Assembly (NCBI RefSeq): GCF_023555495.1
Contig: NZ_JALCZO010000006.1
Coordinates: 62,001-126,000, forward strand
Origin: Polaribacter sp. Z022
GTDB lineage: Bacteria; Bacteroidota; Bacteroidia; Flavobacteriales; Flavobacteriaceae
Direction of reading: 5' to 3'
Length of the DNA stretch: 64,000 nucleotides
A model generated the notes under the pieces. The model ran no database searches. It saw only the letters and a program-made list of their open reading frames with translations, and was not told the origin of the DNA. Below are positions 52,797-61,626 of the stretch, in pieces. The translations under genes were made by a program, and so were the position numbers. Each line of letters begins with the position of its first letter. The first letter of the stretch is position 1.

Positions 52797-53726
52797 TTAA
52801 CTGTTTTTATTTACTGCCTGAATAAAAATATCATTTGCACTTGGTATAATTTCTACAAAATGCTGCACCTCTCCTTTACTTGTTAAAAATGAAAGTAAAT
52901 CGTTAGAAGAATTTCCTTTGGTTAATTTAACATTCATAGTTAAACAATCATTTAACAAATTAAAGTCTGCTGGTAAAACATCAAAACTTTCTTTTAATGT
53001 ATTTTTAACTTCAATAGGATTATCCGTATTTAATCCTACTTGAAAAGTATGCGTTCTAAACTCACGTTTTATATCTGCTAATTTTCCATCTAAAATTTTA
53101 TTAGACTTATCAATCAGAGCAATTTCATCACACATTTCTTCAACAGATTCCATTCTATGTGTAGAAAAAATTATAGTTGCTCCTTCATCTCTTAATTGTA
53201 AAATTTCTTTGGCTATTAATTGAGCATTAATTGGATCAAATCCAGAAAACGGCTCATCAAAAATTAACAATTTAGGATTGTGCATTACAGTAACAATAAA
53301 TTGTACTTTTTGCGCCATTCCTTTAGAAAGTTCTTCTATTTTTTTATTCCACCATGCAGAAATATCAAATTTTTCGAACCAATATTTTAAACGCTTTTTT
53401 GCTTCGGCTTTACTCAATCCTTTTAATTGTGCTAAATAAAGCGCTTGCTCTCCAACTTTCATAGATTTATACAACCCTCTTTCTTCTGGCAAATAACCAA
53501 TTTGTGCAGTATGATGAGGAGCCAAAGCTTCTCCATCTAAAATAATAGAGCCACTATCTGGCATTGTAATTTGGTTTATAATTCTTATTAACGATGTTTT
53601 TCCAGCTCCATTTGGTCCTAATAACCCAAATACACTTCCTTTAGGAATATGAAGAGAAACATCATTTAATGCAGTAAAATTTCCGTAATTTTTAACAACA
53701 TTATTTACTTCTAGTAAATTATTCAT
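52797..53726 (-). CDS. ABC transporter ATP-binding protein (NatA-like)
   Basis: The 309-residue protein has Walker A GPNGAGKT, the signature ELSKGMAQK and Walker B LLIFDEPFSGFDP, followed by a STHRMES H-loop. An extra C-terminal domain of about 80 residues (TFQVGLNTDNPIEVKNTLKES) is typical of the NatA/YhaQ type. It is the first gene of the minus-strand operon that also encodes the permease, MscS channel, response regulator and VOC protein. Confidence 0.93.
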   Translation of the reverse strand: MNNLLEVNNVVKNYGNFTALNDVSLHIPKGSVFGLLGPNGAGKTSLIRIINQITMPDSGSIILDGEALAPHHTAQIGYLPEERGLYKSMKVGEQALYLAQLKGLSKAEAKKRLKYWFEKFDISAWWNKKIEELSKGMAQKVQFIVTVMHNPKLLIFDEPFSGFDPINAQLIAKEILQLRDEGATIIFSTHRMESVEEMCDEIALIDKSNKILDGKLADIKREFRTHTFQVGLNTDNPIEVKNTLKESFDVLPADFNLLNDCLTMNVKLTKGNSSNDLLSFLTSKGEVQHFVEIIPSANDIFIQAVNKNS

Positions 53727-53839
53727 AAATAATTAAACATTTAATTCTTGGTAGTCAATTAAGACAAACTTACATATTTTCTAAGTATTAGTATTTAAAT
53801 TAGGTAAAACGTTACAACTAATTTTATGTTAAAATTACT

Positions 53840-53878
53840 ATGCACGCATAACTTTTTAGTAATTTACTATGCGTGCAT
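53840..53878 (+). promoter_or_regulatory. Paired operator in front of marR-fad operon
   Basis: ATGCACGCAT (53840-53849) and ATGCGTGCAT (53869-53878) are exact reverse complements of each other. Both are embedded in TTACTATGC..GCATAA, with centres 29 bp apart (nearly three helix turns). The second site occupies the place where a -33 element would sit relative to the TATATTTG box at 53891-53898. This is most likely the binding site of the MarR protein encoded directly downstream. Confidence 0.65.
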
Positions 53879-53890
53879 AATATATTTTTA

Positions 53891-53898
53891 TATATTTG
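53891..53898 (+). promoter_or_regulatory. -7 box of marR-fad operon
   Basis: TATATTTG matches TAnnTTTG and lies only 5 bases before the marR ATG (53904), so the mRNA would start at or next to the start codon (leaderless or nearly so). Confidence 0.5.
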
Positions 53899-53903
53899 GC
53901 AAA

Positions 53904-54353
53904 ATGGAAAAGCACAAATCTATAGATCACGAACTAAGAGCAACATGGCAAGCCGTTGCAAAAATGTATAATGAACAAGCTGTTCATCATAACAGCACAA
54001 TGGCAACTGCATTTGTTCTTTTAAACATAGATAAGGTAAAAGGAACTCCTTCAACTGCTCTTGGCCCGTTAATGGGAATGGAACCTACAAGTCTTTCTAG
54101 AATATTGAAAACAATGGAAAAGAAAGGTGCTATTTGTAGAAAAAAAAACCCTGAAGATGGTAGAAGTGTAATTATAAGACTAACTGATTATGGTAAAGAA
54201 ATGCGAAAAGTGTCTAGAGGCCATGTAATTCAGTTTAATGAAAAAGTAAGAGAACATATCACAGAAAAAGAACTAGAAGGTTTTTTTAAAGTTACCTCAA
54301 CAATTAATAAACTTATTGCTGATAGAGATATTTATGGAAATATCGATAAATAG
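53904..54353 (+). CDS. MarR-family transcriptional regulator of the fatty-acid operon
   Basis: The 149-residue protein starts at ATG 53904 (MEKHKSIDHELRATWQAV); a longer reading from 53826 runs through the operator and promoter. The winged helix is LGPLMGMEPTSLSRILKTMEKKGAI, with wing KKNPEDGRSVIIRLTDYGKEM. It is the first gene of the beta-oxidation operon, 22 bases before the 3-hydroxyacyl-CoA dehydrogenase. It probably represses the operon until an acyl-CoA or fatty acid binds, which is inference. Confidence 0.93.
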   Translation: MEKHKSIDHELRATWQAVAKMYNEQAVHHNSTMATAFVLLNIDKVKGTPSTALGPLMGMEPTSLSRILKTMEKKGAICRKKNPEDGRSVIIRLTDYGKEMRKVSRGHVIQFNEKVREHITEKELEGFFKVTSTINKLIADRDIYGNIDK

Positions 54354-54375
54354 TAATAAAAAATAAATAAGACTA

Positions 54376-56781
54376 ATGACTAGAAGAATTAAAAAAGTAG
54401 CAATAGTTGGCTCTGGAATTATGGGAAGCGGAATTGCATGTCATTTCGCAAATATTGGCGTTGAAGTTCTTTTATTGGACATTGTTCCAAGAGAATTAAA
54501 CGACAAAGAAAAAGCTAAAGGATTTACGTTAGAAGACAAAGTTGTAAGAAATCGTTTAGTTAATGATGCATTAAATGCTTCCCTTAAATCCAAACCTTCT
54601 CCTATTTACAATCAAAAATTTGCAAACAGAATTACCACTGGTAATTTAGAAGATGATATTGCAAAAGTTGCAGATGTAGATTGGATTATGGAGGTTGTAG
54701 TTGAGAGACTAGACATTAAAAAAATAGTTTTCGAAAAATTAGAGAAATATAGGACTCCTGGTACTATTATATCTTCTAACACTTCTGGTATTCCTATTAA
54801 GTTTATGAATGAAGGCAGAAGTGAAGATTTTCAAAAACATTTTGCTGTAACACACTTTTTTAATCCACCAAGATATTTAAAACTTTTTGAAGTTGTTCCT
54901 GGACCAGATTGTAAACAAGAAGTAACAGACTTCTTAATGATGTATGGTGAAAAATTTTTAGGGAAAACATCAGTATTAGCAAAAGATACCCCAGCCTTTA
55001 TAGGAAATAGAATTGGAATCTTCGGAATCCAATCTCTTTTTCATCAAGTAAAAGAATTAGGATTAACTGTAGAAGAAGTTGATAAGTTAACGGGTCCTGT
55101 AATTGGACGTCCAAAATCTGCTACATTTAGAACTGTTGATGTAGTTGGTTTAGATACTTTAGTTCATGTTGCTAACGGAATTTATGAAAACTGTCCAGAT
55201 GATGAAGCTCATGATTTATTTAAACTTCCAAGTTTCATCAACACAATGATGGAAAACAAATGGTTAGGTAGCAAATCTAAACAAGGTTTTTATAAGAAAA
55301 CAGTAAATGCAGAAGGCAAGAAAGAGATTTTAACGTTAGATTTAGATACGATGGAATATCGTTCTAAAAAACGCGCAAAATTTGCAACTTTAGAACTTAC
55401 GAAAACGATTGATAAACCAATTGATAGATTCAAAGTTTTAGTTGGAGGAAAAGACAAAGCTGGTGAATTTTACAGAAAAAACTTTGCTGCAATGTTTGCT
55501 TATGTTCAAAATAGAATACCAGAAATTTCTGATGAATTGTACAAAATTGATGATGCAATGAAAGCTGGTTTTGGTTGGGAAAATGGACCTTTTGAAATTT
55601 GGGATGCAGTTGGCGTAGAAAAAGGTATAGAATTAATGAAAGCTGAGGGTAATGAACCTGCTACTTGGGTAACAGATATGTTAGCCTCTGGTTCAACATC
55701 ATTCTACTCTATTAAAGAAGGAGCAACATATTTTTATGACATTCCTTCAAAATCTCAAACAAAAAAACCGGGTCAAGAATCATTTATCATTTTAGATAAT
55801 ATTAGAAAATCTAACCAAGTTTGGAAAAACTCTGGTGTAGTAATTGAAGATATTGGTGATGGTATTTTAAACCTAGAATTCCAATCTAAAATGAACACTA
55901 TTGGAGGAGATGTTTTAGCAGGAATTAATAAAGGATTAGATTTAGCTGAAAAAGATTTCCAAGGATTTGTTGTTGGTAATCAGGCTGCTAATTTTTCTGT
56001 TGGAGCAAATATTGGTATGATTTTTATGATGGCTGTAGAGCAAGAATATGATGAATTAAATTATGCTATAAAATACTTCCAAGACACAATGATGCGTATG
56101 CGTTATTCATCTATTCCAACAATTTCTGCTCCTCATGGAATGGCTTTAGGTGGTGGATGTGAAATTTCTTTACATGCAGATAAAGTTGTTGCTGCTGCAG
56201 AAACGTATATGGGATTAGTTGAGTTTGGAGTTGGTGTAATTCCTGGTGGTGGTGGTTCTAAAGAAATGGCTTTAAGAGCTTCAGATTCTTTTAGTAAAGG
56301 AGATGTTGAGTTAAATATTTTGCAAGAAAACTTCTTAACTATTGGTATGGCAAAAGTATCAACTTCTGCTTATGAAGCTTTCGATTTAGGATTGATGCAA
56401 AAAGGTAAAGATGTTGTAGTTGTAAATAAAGACAGACAAATTGCAACTGCAAAAGCCCATGCAAAATTAATGGCCGAAAGTGGTTATACACAACCAGTAA
56501 AACGTAAAGATGTTAGAGTATTAGGTAAACAAGCCTTAGGAATGTTTTTAGTAGGAACAGATTCTATGGAACACTCTAAATACATATCAGAACACGATCA
56601 AAAAATAGCCAATAAATTAGCTTATGTAATGGCTGGAGGAGATTTATCTGAACCAACTTTGGTTACAGAACAGTATTTATTAGATATTGAAAGAGAAGCG
56701 TTTTTATCTCTATGTACAGAGCGTAAAACGTTAGAGAGAATTCAACACATGTTAAAAACTGGAAAACCTTTAAGAAACTAA
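54376..56781 (+). CDS. fadN: 3-hydroxyacyl-CoA dehydrogenase / enoyl-CoA hydratase (FadN type)
   Basis: In the 801-residue bifunctional protein, the N-terminal NAD-binding motif VAIVGSGIMGSGIACHFANIG starts at about residue 8 and the 3HCDH part continues to about 450 (HFFNPPRYLKLFEVVPG, KDTPAFIGNRIG). The C-terminal crotonase domain has GMALGGGCEISLHAD and GVGVIPGGGGSKEMALRA. The order 3HCDH then hydratase is that of B. subtilis FadN, not the E. coli FadB order. It converts 2-enoyl-CoA to 3-ketoacyl-CoA. It is the first enzyme gene of the operon, 4 bases before fadA. Confidence 0.93.
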   Translation: MTRRIKKVAIVGSGIMGSGIACHFANIGVEVLLLDIVPRELNDKEKAKGFTLEDKVVRNRLVNDALNASLKSKPSPIYNQKFANRITTGNLEDDIAKVADVDWIMEVVVERLDIKKIVFEKLEKYRTPGTIISSNTSGIPIKFMNEGRSEDFQKHFAVTHFFNPPRYLKLFEVVPGPDCKQEVTDFLMMYGEKFLGKTSVLAKDTPAFIGNRIGIFGIQSLFHQVKELGLTVEEVDKLTGPVIGRPKSATFRTVDVVGLDTLVHVANGIYENCPDDEAHDLFKLPSFINTMMENKWLGSKSKQGFYKKTVNAEGKKEILTLDLDTMEYRSKKRAKFATLELTKTIDKPIDRFKVLVGGKDKAGEFYRKNFAAMFAYVQNRIPEISDELYKIDDAMKAGFGWENGPFEIWDAVGVEKGIELMKAEGNEPATWVTDMLASGSTSFYSIKEGATYFYDIPSKSQTKKPGQESFIILDNIRKSNQVWKNSGVVIEDIGDGILNLEFQSKMNTIGGDVLAGINKGLDLAEKDFQGFVVGNQAANFSVGANIGMIFMMAVEQEYDELNYAIKYFQDTMMRMRYSSIPTISAPHGMALGGGCEISLHADKVVAAAETYMGLVEFGVGVIPGGGGSKEMALRASDSFSKGDVELNILQENFLTIGMAKVSTSAYEAFDLGLMQKGKDVVVVNKDRQIATAKAHAKLMAESGYTQPVKRKDVRVLGKQALGMFLVGTDSMEHSKYISEHDQKIANKLAYVMAGGDLSEPTLVTEQYLLDIEREAFLSLCTERKTLERIQHMLKTGKPLRN

Positions 56782-56785
56782 AATT

Positions 56786-57976
56786 ATGAAAACAGCATAT
56801 ATAGTAAAAGCATATAGAACTGCAGTTGCAAAAGCTCCTAAAGGTGTTTTTCGTTTTAAACGTGCAGACGAGTTGGGTGCAGAAACAATCCAACACATGA
56901 TGAAAGAATTACCAAATTTAGACGTAAAACGTATAGATGATGTAATTGTTGGTAACGCAATGCCAGAAGGATCTCAAGGATTAAATATGGCACGTTTTAT
57001 TTCTTTAATAGGATTAAATTCTGTAGATGTTCCAGGTGTTACAGTTAACAGATTTTGTTCTTCTGGATTAGAAACAATTGCAATGGCTGCAGCAAAAATT
57101 AGTTCTGGAATGGCAGATTGTATCATAGCAGGTGGATCAGAAAGTATGAGTTCAGTTCCTATGACAGGTTTTAAACCAGAATTAAATTACGATACCATTA
57201 AATCTGGTCATGCAGATTATTATTGGGGAATGGGAAATACTGCAGAAGCAGTTGCAAATCAATTTAAAGTGTCTAGAGAAGATCAAGATGAATTTGCTTT
57301 CAATTCTCATATGAAGGCTTTAAAAGCTCAAGCTGAAAATCGTTTTCAAGATCAAATTGTTCCTATTGAAGTTGAACAAACTTATTTAGATGAAAATGGT
57401 AAAAAAGCAACTAAAAAATATACAGTAACTAAAGATGAAGGACCTAGAAAAGGAACTTCTACTGCAATATTAAATAAACTAAGACCAGTATTTGCAGCTG
57501 GAGGAAGTGTAACTGCGGGTAATTCATCGCAAATGAGTGATGGTGCAGCTTTTGTTATGGTTATGAGTGAAGATATGGTAAAAGAATTAAATCTTGAACC
57601 AATTGCAAGAGTTGTAAACTATGCAGCAGCTGGTGTAGAACCAAGAATAATGGGAATTGGTCCTGTTGCTGCAATTCCTAAAGTTTTAAAACAAGCAGGT
57701 TTACAACAAAATGATATAGATCTAATAGAGTTAAACGAAGCTTTTGCTTCTCAATCTTTAGCAGTTATGCGTGAGTTAGATTTAAATCAAGATATAGTAA
57801 ATGTAAATGGTGGAGCCATTGCATTAGGTCATCCTTTAGGTTGTACAGGAGCAAAACTATCTGTACAATTATTTGATGAAATGCGTAAACGCAATCTAAA
57901 AAATAAATACGGAATGGTAACAATGTGTGTAGGTACAGGACAAGGTGCTGCAGGTGTTTTCGAATTCTTAAGTTAA
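56786..57976 (+). CDS. fadA: Acetyl-CoA C-acyltransferase (thiolase)
   Basis: The 396-residue degradative thiolase has nucleophile C91 ([13 protein letters not shown]), His in [15 protein letters not shown] and the second Cys in [12 protein letters not shown]. It releases acetyl-CoA from 3-ketoacyl-CoA as the last step of beta-oxidation. It follows fadN by 4 bases and precedes the acyl-CoA dehydrogenase by 25 bases, the same order as B. subtilis fadNAE. Confidence 0.95.
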   Translation: MKTAYIVKAYRTAVAKAPKGVFRFKRADELGAETIQHMMKELPNLDVKRIDDVIVGNAMPEGSQGLNMARFISLIGLNSVDVPGVTVNRFCSSGLETIAMAAAKISSGMADCIIAGGSESMSSVPMTGFKPELNYDTIKSGHADYYWGMGNTAEAVANQFKVSREDQDEFAFNSHMKALKAQAENRFQDQIVPIEVEQTYLDENGKKATKKYTVTKDEGPRKGTSTAILNKLRPVFAAGGSVTAGNSSQMSDGAAFVMVMSEDMVKELNLEPIARVVNYAAAGVEPRIMGIGPVAAIPKVLKQAGLQQNDIDLIELNEAFASQSLAVMRELDLNQDIVNVNGGAIALGHPLGCTGAKLSVQLFDEMRKRNLKNKYGMVTMCVGTGQGAAGVFEFLS

Positions 57977-58001
57977 TAACAAAATTAAAAAATCAAAAAA
58001 A

Positions 58002-59798
58002 ATGGCAGATTTATTAAGAGGAGGTCAATTCCTTGTAAAAGAAACGAACTGTGAAGATGTATTTACTCCAGAAGATTTTTCTGAAGAACAACAGATGATG
58101 AAAGAAGCTGTGATGGAATTTAATGATAGAGAAATCATTCCTCATAAAGCTCGTTTTGAAGCTAAAGATTATGCACTTACAGAAGAAGTAATGCGTAAAG
58201 CTGGTGAATTAGGTTTTTTAGGTGTTGCTGTACCTGATGCTTATGCAGGTTTAGGAATGGGATTTGTTTCTACAGTTTTAACTTGCGATTATATTTCTTC
58301 TGGTACAGGATCTTTTAGTACTGCTTTTGGTGCTCATACAGGAATTGGTACAATGCCAATTACATTATATGGTACAGAAGAACAAAAACAAAAATATGTA
58401 CCAAAATTAGCTACTGGTGAGTGGTTTGGCGCTTACTGTTTAACAGAACCAGGTGCTGGATCTGATGCTAACTCAGGAAAAACAACAGCTGTTTTATCTG
58501 AAGATGGAAAATCATATAAAATTAACGGACAAAAAATGTGGATTTCTAACGCAGGTTTTTGTCGATTAATGATTGTTTTTGCTCGAATAGAAAATGATAA
58601 AAACATTACTGGTTTTATCGTAGAATATGATGGAGAAAATCCAAATGGTATTACTTTAGGGGAAGAAGAACACAAATTAGGAATTAGAGCATCTTCTACA
58701 AGACAAGTGTTTTTTAATGACACTGTTGTTCCTGTAGAAAACATGTTAGCTGGACGTGGAGAAGGGTTTAAAATTGCAATGAACGCTTTAAATGTGGGAC
58801 GTATTAAATTAGCTGCAGCTTGTTTAGATTCACAAAGAAGAATTGTTACTCATGCTGTAAATTACGCTAATGAACGTAAACAATTTAAAACTCCAATTGC
58901 AGACTTTGGTGCTATTAAAGTAAAATTAGCAGAAATGGCTACCAATACTTATGTTGGTGAATCTGCAACATATAGAGCTTCTAAAAATATTGAAGATAGA
59001 ATTGCTTTAAGACAAGAAGCAGGAAACTCTCATCAAGAAGCAGAATTAAAAGGTGTAGAAGAATATGCTATAGAATGTTCTATTTTAAAAGTTGCTGTTT
59101 CTGAAGATGTGCAAAATTGTGCAGATGAAGGAATACAAATTTTTGGTGGAATGGGATTCTCTGAAGAAACTCCAATGGAATCTGCTTGGAGAGATGCAAG
59201 AATTGCTCGTATTTACGAAGGTACAAACGAAATTAACAGAATGCTTTCAGTAGGAATGTTAATTAAAAAAGCCATGAAAGGTCATGTTGACTTATTAGGA
59301 CCTGCAACAGAAGTTGCTGAAAGTTTAATGGGTATTCCTTCTTTTGAAACTCCAGATTTTTCTGAATTATTTTCAGAAGAAAAAGTAATGATTGCTAAAT
59401 TAAAAAAGACATTTTTAATGGTTGCTGGTGCTGCATTGCAAAAATACGGTCCAGAGATTGAAAAACATCAACAATTATTAATTGCTGCTTCAGATATTTT
59501 AATTGAAATATACATGGCAGAATCTGCAATTTTAAGAACTGAGAAAAATGCAAAACGTTTTGGTGAAGAATCTCAATCTGTTCAAATTGCAATGTCTAAA
59601 TTATACTTATATCATGCAGTTGACATCATAGAAGAAAAAGGTAAAGAAAGTATTATTTCTTTTGCTGAAGGTGATGAACAACGTATGATGTTAATGGGCT
59701 TAAAACGTTTTACTAAATACACAAACTACCCAGATATTGTAGATTTACGTAACGAAATTGCAGAAAAAGTAAAAGCAGAAAATAAATACTGTTTCTAA
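58002..59798 (+). CDS. fadE: Acyl-CoA dehydrogenase (FadE of the fadNAE type)
   Basis: The 598-residue flavoprotein does the first step of beta-oxidation. Acyl-CoA dehydrogenase signatures include LTEPGAGSDANSGKTTA, KINGQKMWISNAG and QIFGGMGFSEETPMESAWRDARI, with YEGTNEINR near residue 405 placing the catalytic region. A C-terminal extension of about 170 residues after the core fits the B. subtilis FadE type. It is the last gene of the operon, followed by a hairpin repeat and a terminator-like hairpin. Confidence 0.94.
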   Translation: MADLLRGGQFLVKETNCEDVFTPEDFSEEQQMMKEAVMEFNDREIIPHKARFEAKDYALTEEVMRKAGELGFLGVAVPDAYAGLGMGFVSTVLTCDYISSGTGSFSTAFGAHTGIGTMPITLYGTEEQKQKYVPKLATGEWFGAYCLTEPGAGSDANSGKTTAVLSEDGKSYKINGQKMWISNAGFCRLMIVFARIENDKNITGFIVEYDGENPNGITLGEEEHKLGIRASSTRQVFFNDTVVPVENMLAGRGEGFKIAMNALNVGRIKLAAACLDSQRRIVTHAVNYANERKQFKTPIADFGAIKVKLAEMATNTYVGESATYRASKNIEDRIALRQEAGNSHQEAELKGVEEYAIECSILKVAVSEDVQNCADEGIQIFGGMGFSEETPMESAWRDARIARIYEGTNEINRMLSVGMLIKKAMKGHVDLLGPATEVAESLMGIPSFETPDFSELFSEEKVMIAKLKKTFLMVAGAALQKYGPEIEKHQQLLIAASDILIEIYMAESAILRTEKNAKRFGEESQSVQIAMSKLYLYHAVDIIEEKGKESIISFAEGDEQRMMLMGLKRFTKYTNYPDIVDLRNEIAEKVKAENKYCF

Positions 59799-59808
59799 AA
59801 TACTCTTG

Positions 59809-59861
59809 ATGTCAAATTGAGCTTGCTGAAGTATTGTTCTTCATCTTGCTCAACTGACTAT
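59809..59861. repeat. Intergenic palindromic repeat after fad operon
   Basis: GTCAAATTGAGC and GCTCAACTGAC are imperfect reverse complements, with CTTGCTGAAG and CTTCATCTTG inside, so the stretch folds as a hairpin. It resembles the short palindromic intergenic repeats of Bacteroidetes that contain TTGAGCTTG. It may stabilise the 3' end of the fad mRNA. Confidence 0.5.
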
Positions 59862-59917
59862 CAAAAATAAATTTAATTTAAGACATATAGTTTTAAGTTA
59901 TAGTTAGTTGTTTGTTT

Positions 59918-59946
59918 AAAACCATCATTATTATGATGGTTTTTTA
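59918..59946 (+). terminator. Hairpin terminator downstream of fad operon
   Basis: AAACCATCAT / ATGATGGTTT with a short loop is followed by TTTT. It lies 120 bases after the fadE stop. Confidence 0.75.
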
Positions 59947-59994
59947 TTTGCTAAAACTTAATTTCTTTTTTATAGATAATCTATTTATTATCAA

Positions 59995-60002
59995 TACTTT
60001 TG
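59995..60002 (+). promoter_or_regulatory. -7 box of J-domain/KTSC gene
   Basis: TACTTTTG matches TAnnTTTG, 26 bases before the ATG at 60028. Confidence 0.4.
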
Positions 60003-60027
60003 CACGCACTAAAAAAAACCACCATTA

Positions 60028-60474
60028 ATGAAACGTATTAAAGAATATAAAAAACTTTTTGAAGTAGAAGGACCAATTGAATTAAAAGACCTTAAGAAAA
60101 AATATAGAGGTTTAGTAAAAGAGTGGCATCCAGATAAGTTTCAAGATCAAGAAGAAAAAGATTTAGCAGAAGAAAAAAGTACTCAAATAATTGACGGTTA
60201 CCATTTTTTAGTAAGTATTGCTCCAGAAACCAAAGAAGCAAACTTAGAAGCTTATAAGAAAACTATTACTGAGTTTCAAGTTGCAGATTGGCATCATAAA
60301 AGCATGCTTTTAGAAGTTACTTTTACAGATGGAAACAAATATGAATATTTTGGAGTAAACAAAATACTTTTTGGAAAATTTATCAATGCAAAGTCAATGA
60401 ACAACTTTGGAAAACGAAATATTTTTAATAAGTTTATTTATAGAAAATCTATGAAAGCTTCTGTTACTGTTTAA
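60028..60474 (+). CDS. J-domain protein with C-terminal KTSC domain
   Basis: In the 148-residue protein, residues about 5-70 form a DnaJ-like J domain with the HPD motif (VKEWHPDKFQDQEE) and helices II-III. Residues about 90-148 form a KTSC domain (SMLLEVTFTDGNKYEYFGVNKILFGKFINA). Possible DnaK co-chaperone, with the KTSC part possibly binding nucleic acid or protein. Cytosolic and monocistronic. Confidence 0.86.
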   Translation: MKRIKEYKKLFEVEGPIELKDLKKKYRGLVKEWHPDKFQDQEEKDLAEEKSTQIIDGYHFLVSIAPETKEANLEAYKKTITEFQVADWHHKSMLLEVTFTDGNKYEYFGVNKILFGKFINAKSMNNFGKRNIFNKFIYRKSMKASVTV

Positions 60475-60490
60475 AAGCAGAACTCTAAAT

Positions 60491-60524
60491 AAAAAAAGAG
60501 ATTACTTACGTAATCTCTTTTTTT
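60491..60524. terminator. Bidirectional terminator between J-domain gene and trxB
   Basis: AAAAAGAGATTAC / GTAATCTCTTTTT is a perfect stem with a 4-base loop and T runs on either strand. Confidence 0.88.
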
Positions 60525-60543
60525 ATTTAATTTTTAATGCCTT

Positions 60544-61491
60544 TTATTCTAAAGCTCCTAAATACCTTTCAGCATCTAAAGCAGCCATACAACCTGTTCC
60601 TGCTGCAGTTACTGCTTGTCTATATTCTTTATCTTGTATATCACCTGCAGCAAACACTCCTGGTAAATTAGTTTTAGTAGATTTTCCTTTTGTAATTAAA
60701 TAACCTGTTTCATCCATATCTAAAACTCCTTTAAATAAGTCTGAATTTGGTTTATGTCCAATAGCAATAAATACTCCTGTTACAGAAATATCTGTAGTTT
60801 CTTTTGTTTGATTATTAATAGCTCTAACACCTTCAACAACATTATCTCCTATAACCTCGTCAATTTCAGTGTTATATAACACCTCTATATTTTCAGTTTT
60901 ATTTACACGATGTTGCATTGCTTTAGAAGCCCTCATAAAATCTTTACGAACTAACATTGTAACTTTATTACAAATATTAGCCAAATAAGTTGCTTCTTCA
61001 GCAGCAGTATCTCCAGCTCCTACAACCACAACATCTTGCCCTTTATAGAAAAAACCATCACAAGTTGCACATGCAGATACACCTCCACCAATTAATCGTT
61101 GTTCGCTTTCTAAACCTAAATATTTTGCAGTTGCTCCAGTAGAAATAATTACTGTTTCTGCTTCTATCTCTTTAGATTCATCTACAATAATTTTATGAAC
61201 TCCCCCAACTTCTTCACTTAAATCAACTTTTGTTACCAAACCAAAACGTACTTCTGTACCAAAACGTTCTGCTTGCTTTTTTAAGTCTTCCATCATTGCT
61301 GTTCCATCTGTTCCTTCTGCATAACCTGGAAAATTATCAACTTCTGTTGTTGTTGTTAATTGACCTCCCATTTGCATACCTGTATACATAACTGGTTTCA
61401 TATCTGCTCTTGCTGCATAAATTGCTGCTGTATAGCCTGCAGGACCTGAACCAATAATTAAGCATTTAATTTTTTCTATTGTATCTGACAT
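60544..61491 (-). CDS. trxB: Thioredoxin reductase
   Basis: The 315-residue FAD enzyme has IIGSGPAGYTAAIYAAR (FAD), the redox pair C141-A-T-C144 in VSACATCDGFFYKG, the NADPH motif VVVVGAGDTAAEEA and the C-terminal FAD motif GVFAAGDIQDKEYRQAVTAAGTG. It passes electrons from NADPH to thioredoxin and probably supports the peroxiredoxin/thioredoxin set encoded at 47.9-49.0 kb. Monocistronic, with a TATTTTTG box before it. Confidence 0.97.
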   Translation of the reverse strand: MSDTIEKIKCLIIGSGPAGYTAAIYAARADMKPVMYTGMQMGGQLTTTTEVDNFPGYAEGTDGTAMMEDLKKQAERFGTEVRFGLVTKVDLSEEVGGVHKIIVDESKEIEAETVIISTGATAKYLGLESEQRLIGGGVSACATCDGFFYKGQDVVVVGAGDTAAEEATYLANICNKVTMLVRKDFMRASKAMQHRVNKTENIEVLYNTEIDEVIGDNVVEGVRAINNQTKETTDISVTGVFIAIGHKPNSDLFKGVLDMDETGYLITKGKSTKTNLPGVFAAGDIQDKEYRQAVTAAGTGCMAALDAERYLGALE

Positions 61492-61516
61492 TTTTTTATC
61501 TCTAAAGTTGTTAAAG

Positions 61517-61524
61517 CAAAAATA
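61517..61524 (-). promoter_or_regulatory. -7 box of trxB
   Basis: TATTTTTG on the minus strand matches TAnnTTTG, 26 bases before the ATG at 61491. Confidence 0.42.
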
Positions 61525-61626
61525 TTATTTTTTACTTCTTAAAAATACGATTGTTTATAAGTTTTAATAATGAAAAAATAGAGATACAAAATTGAAAAAC
61601 TGAAAGGTATTTATTAATTGAGTTAT

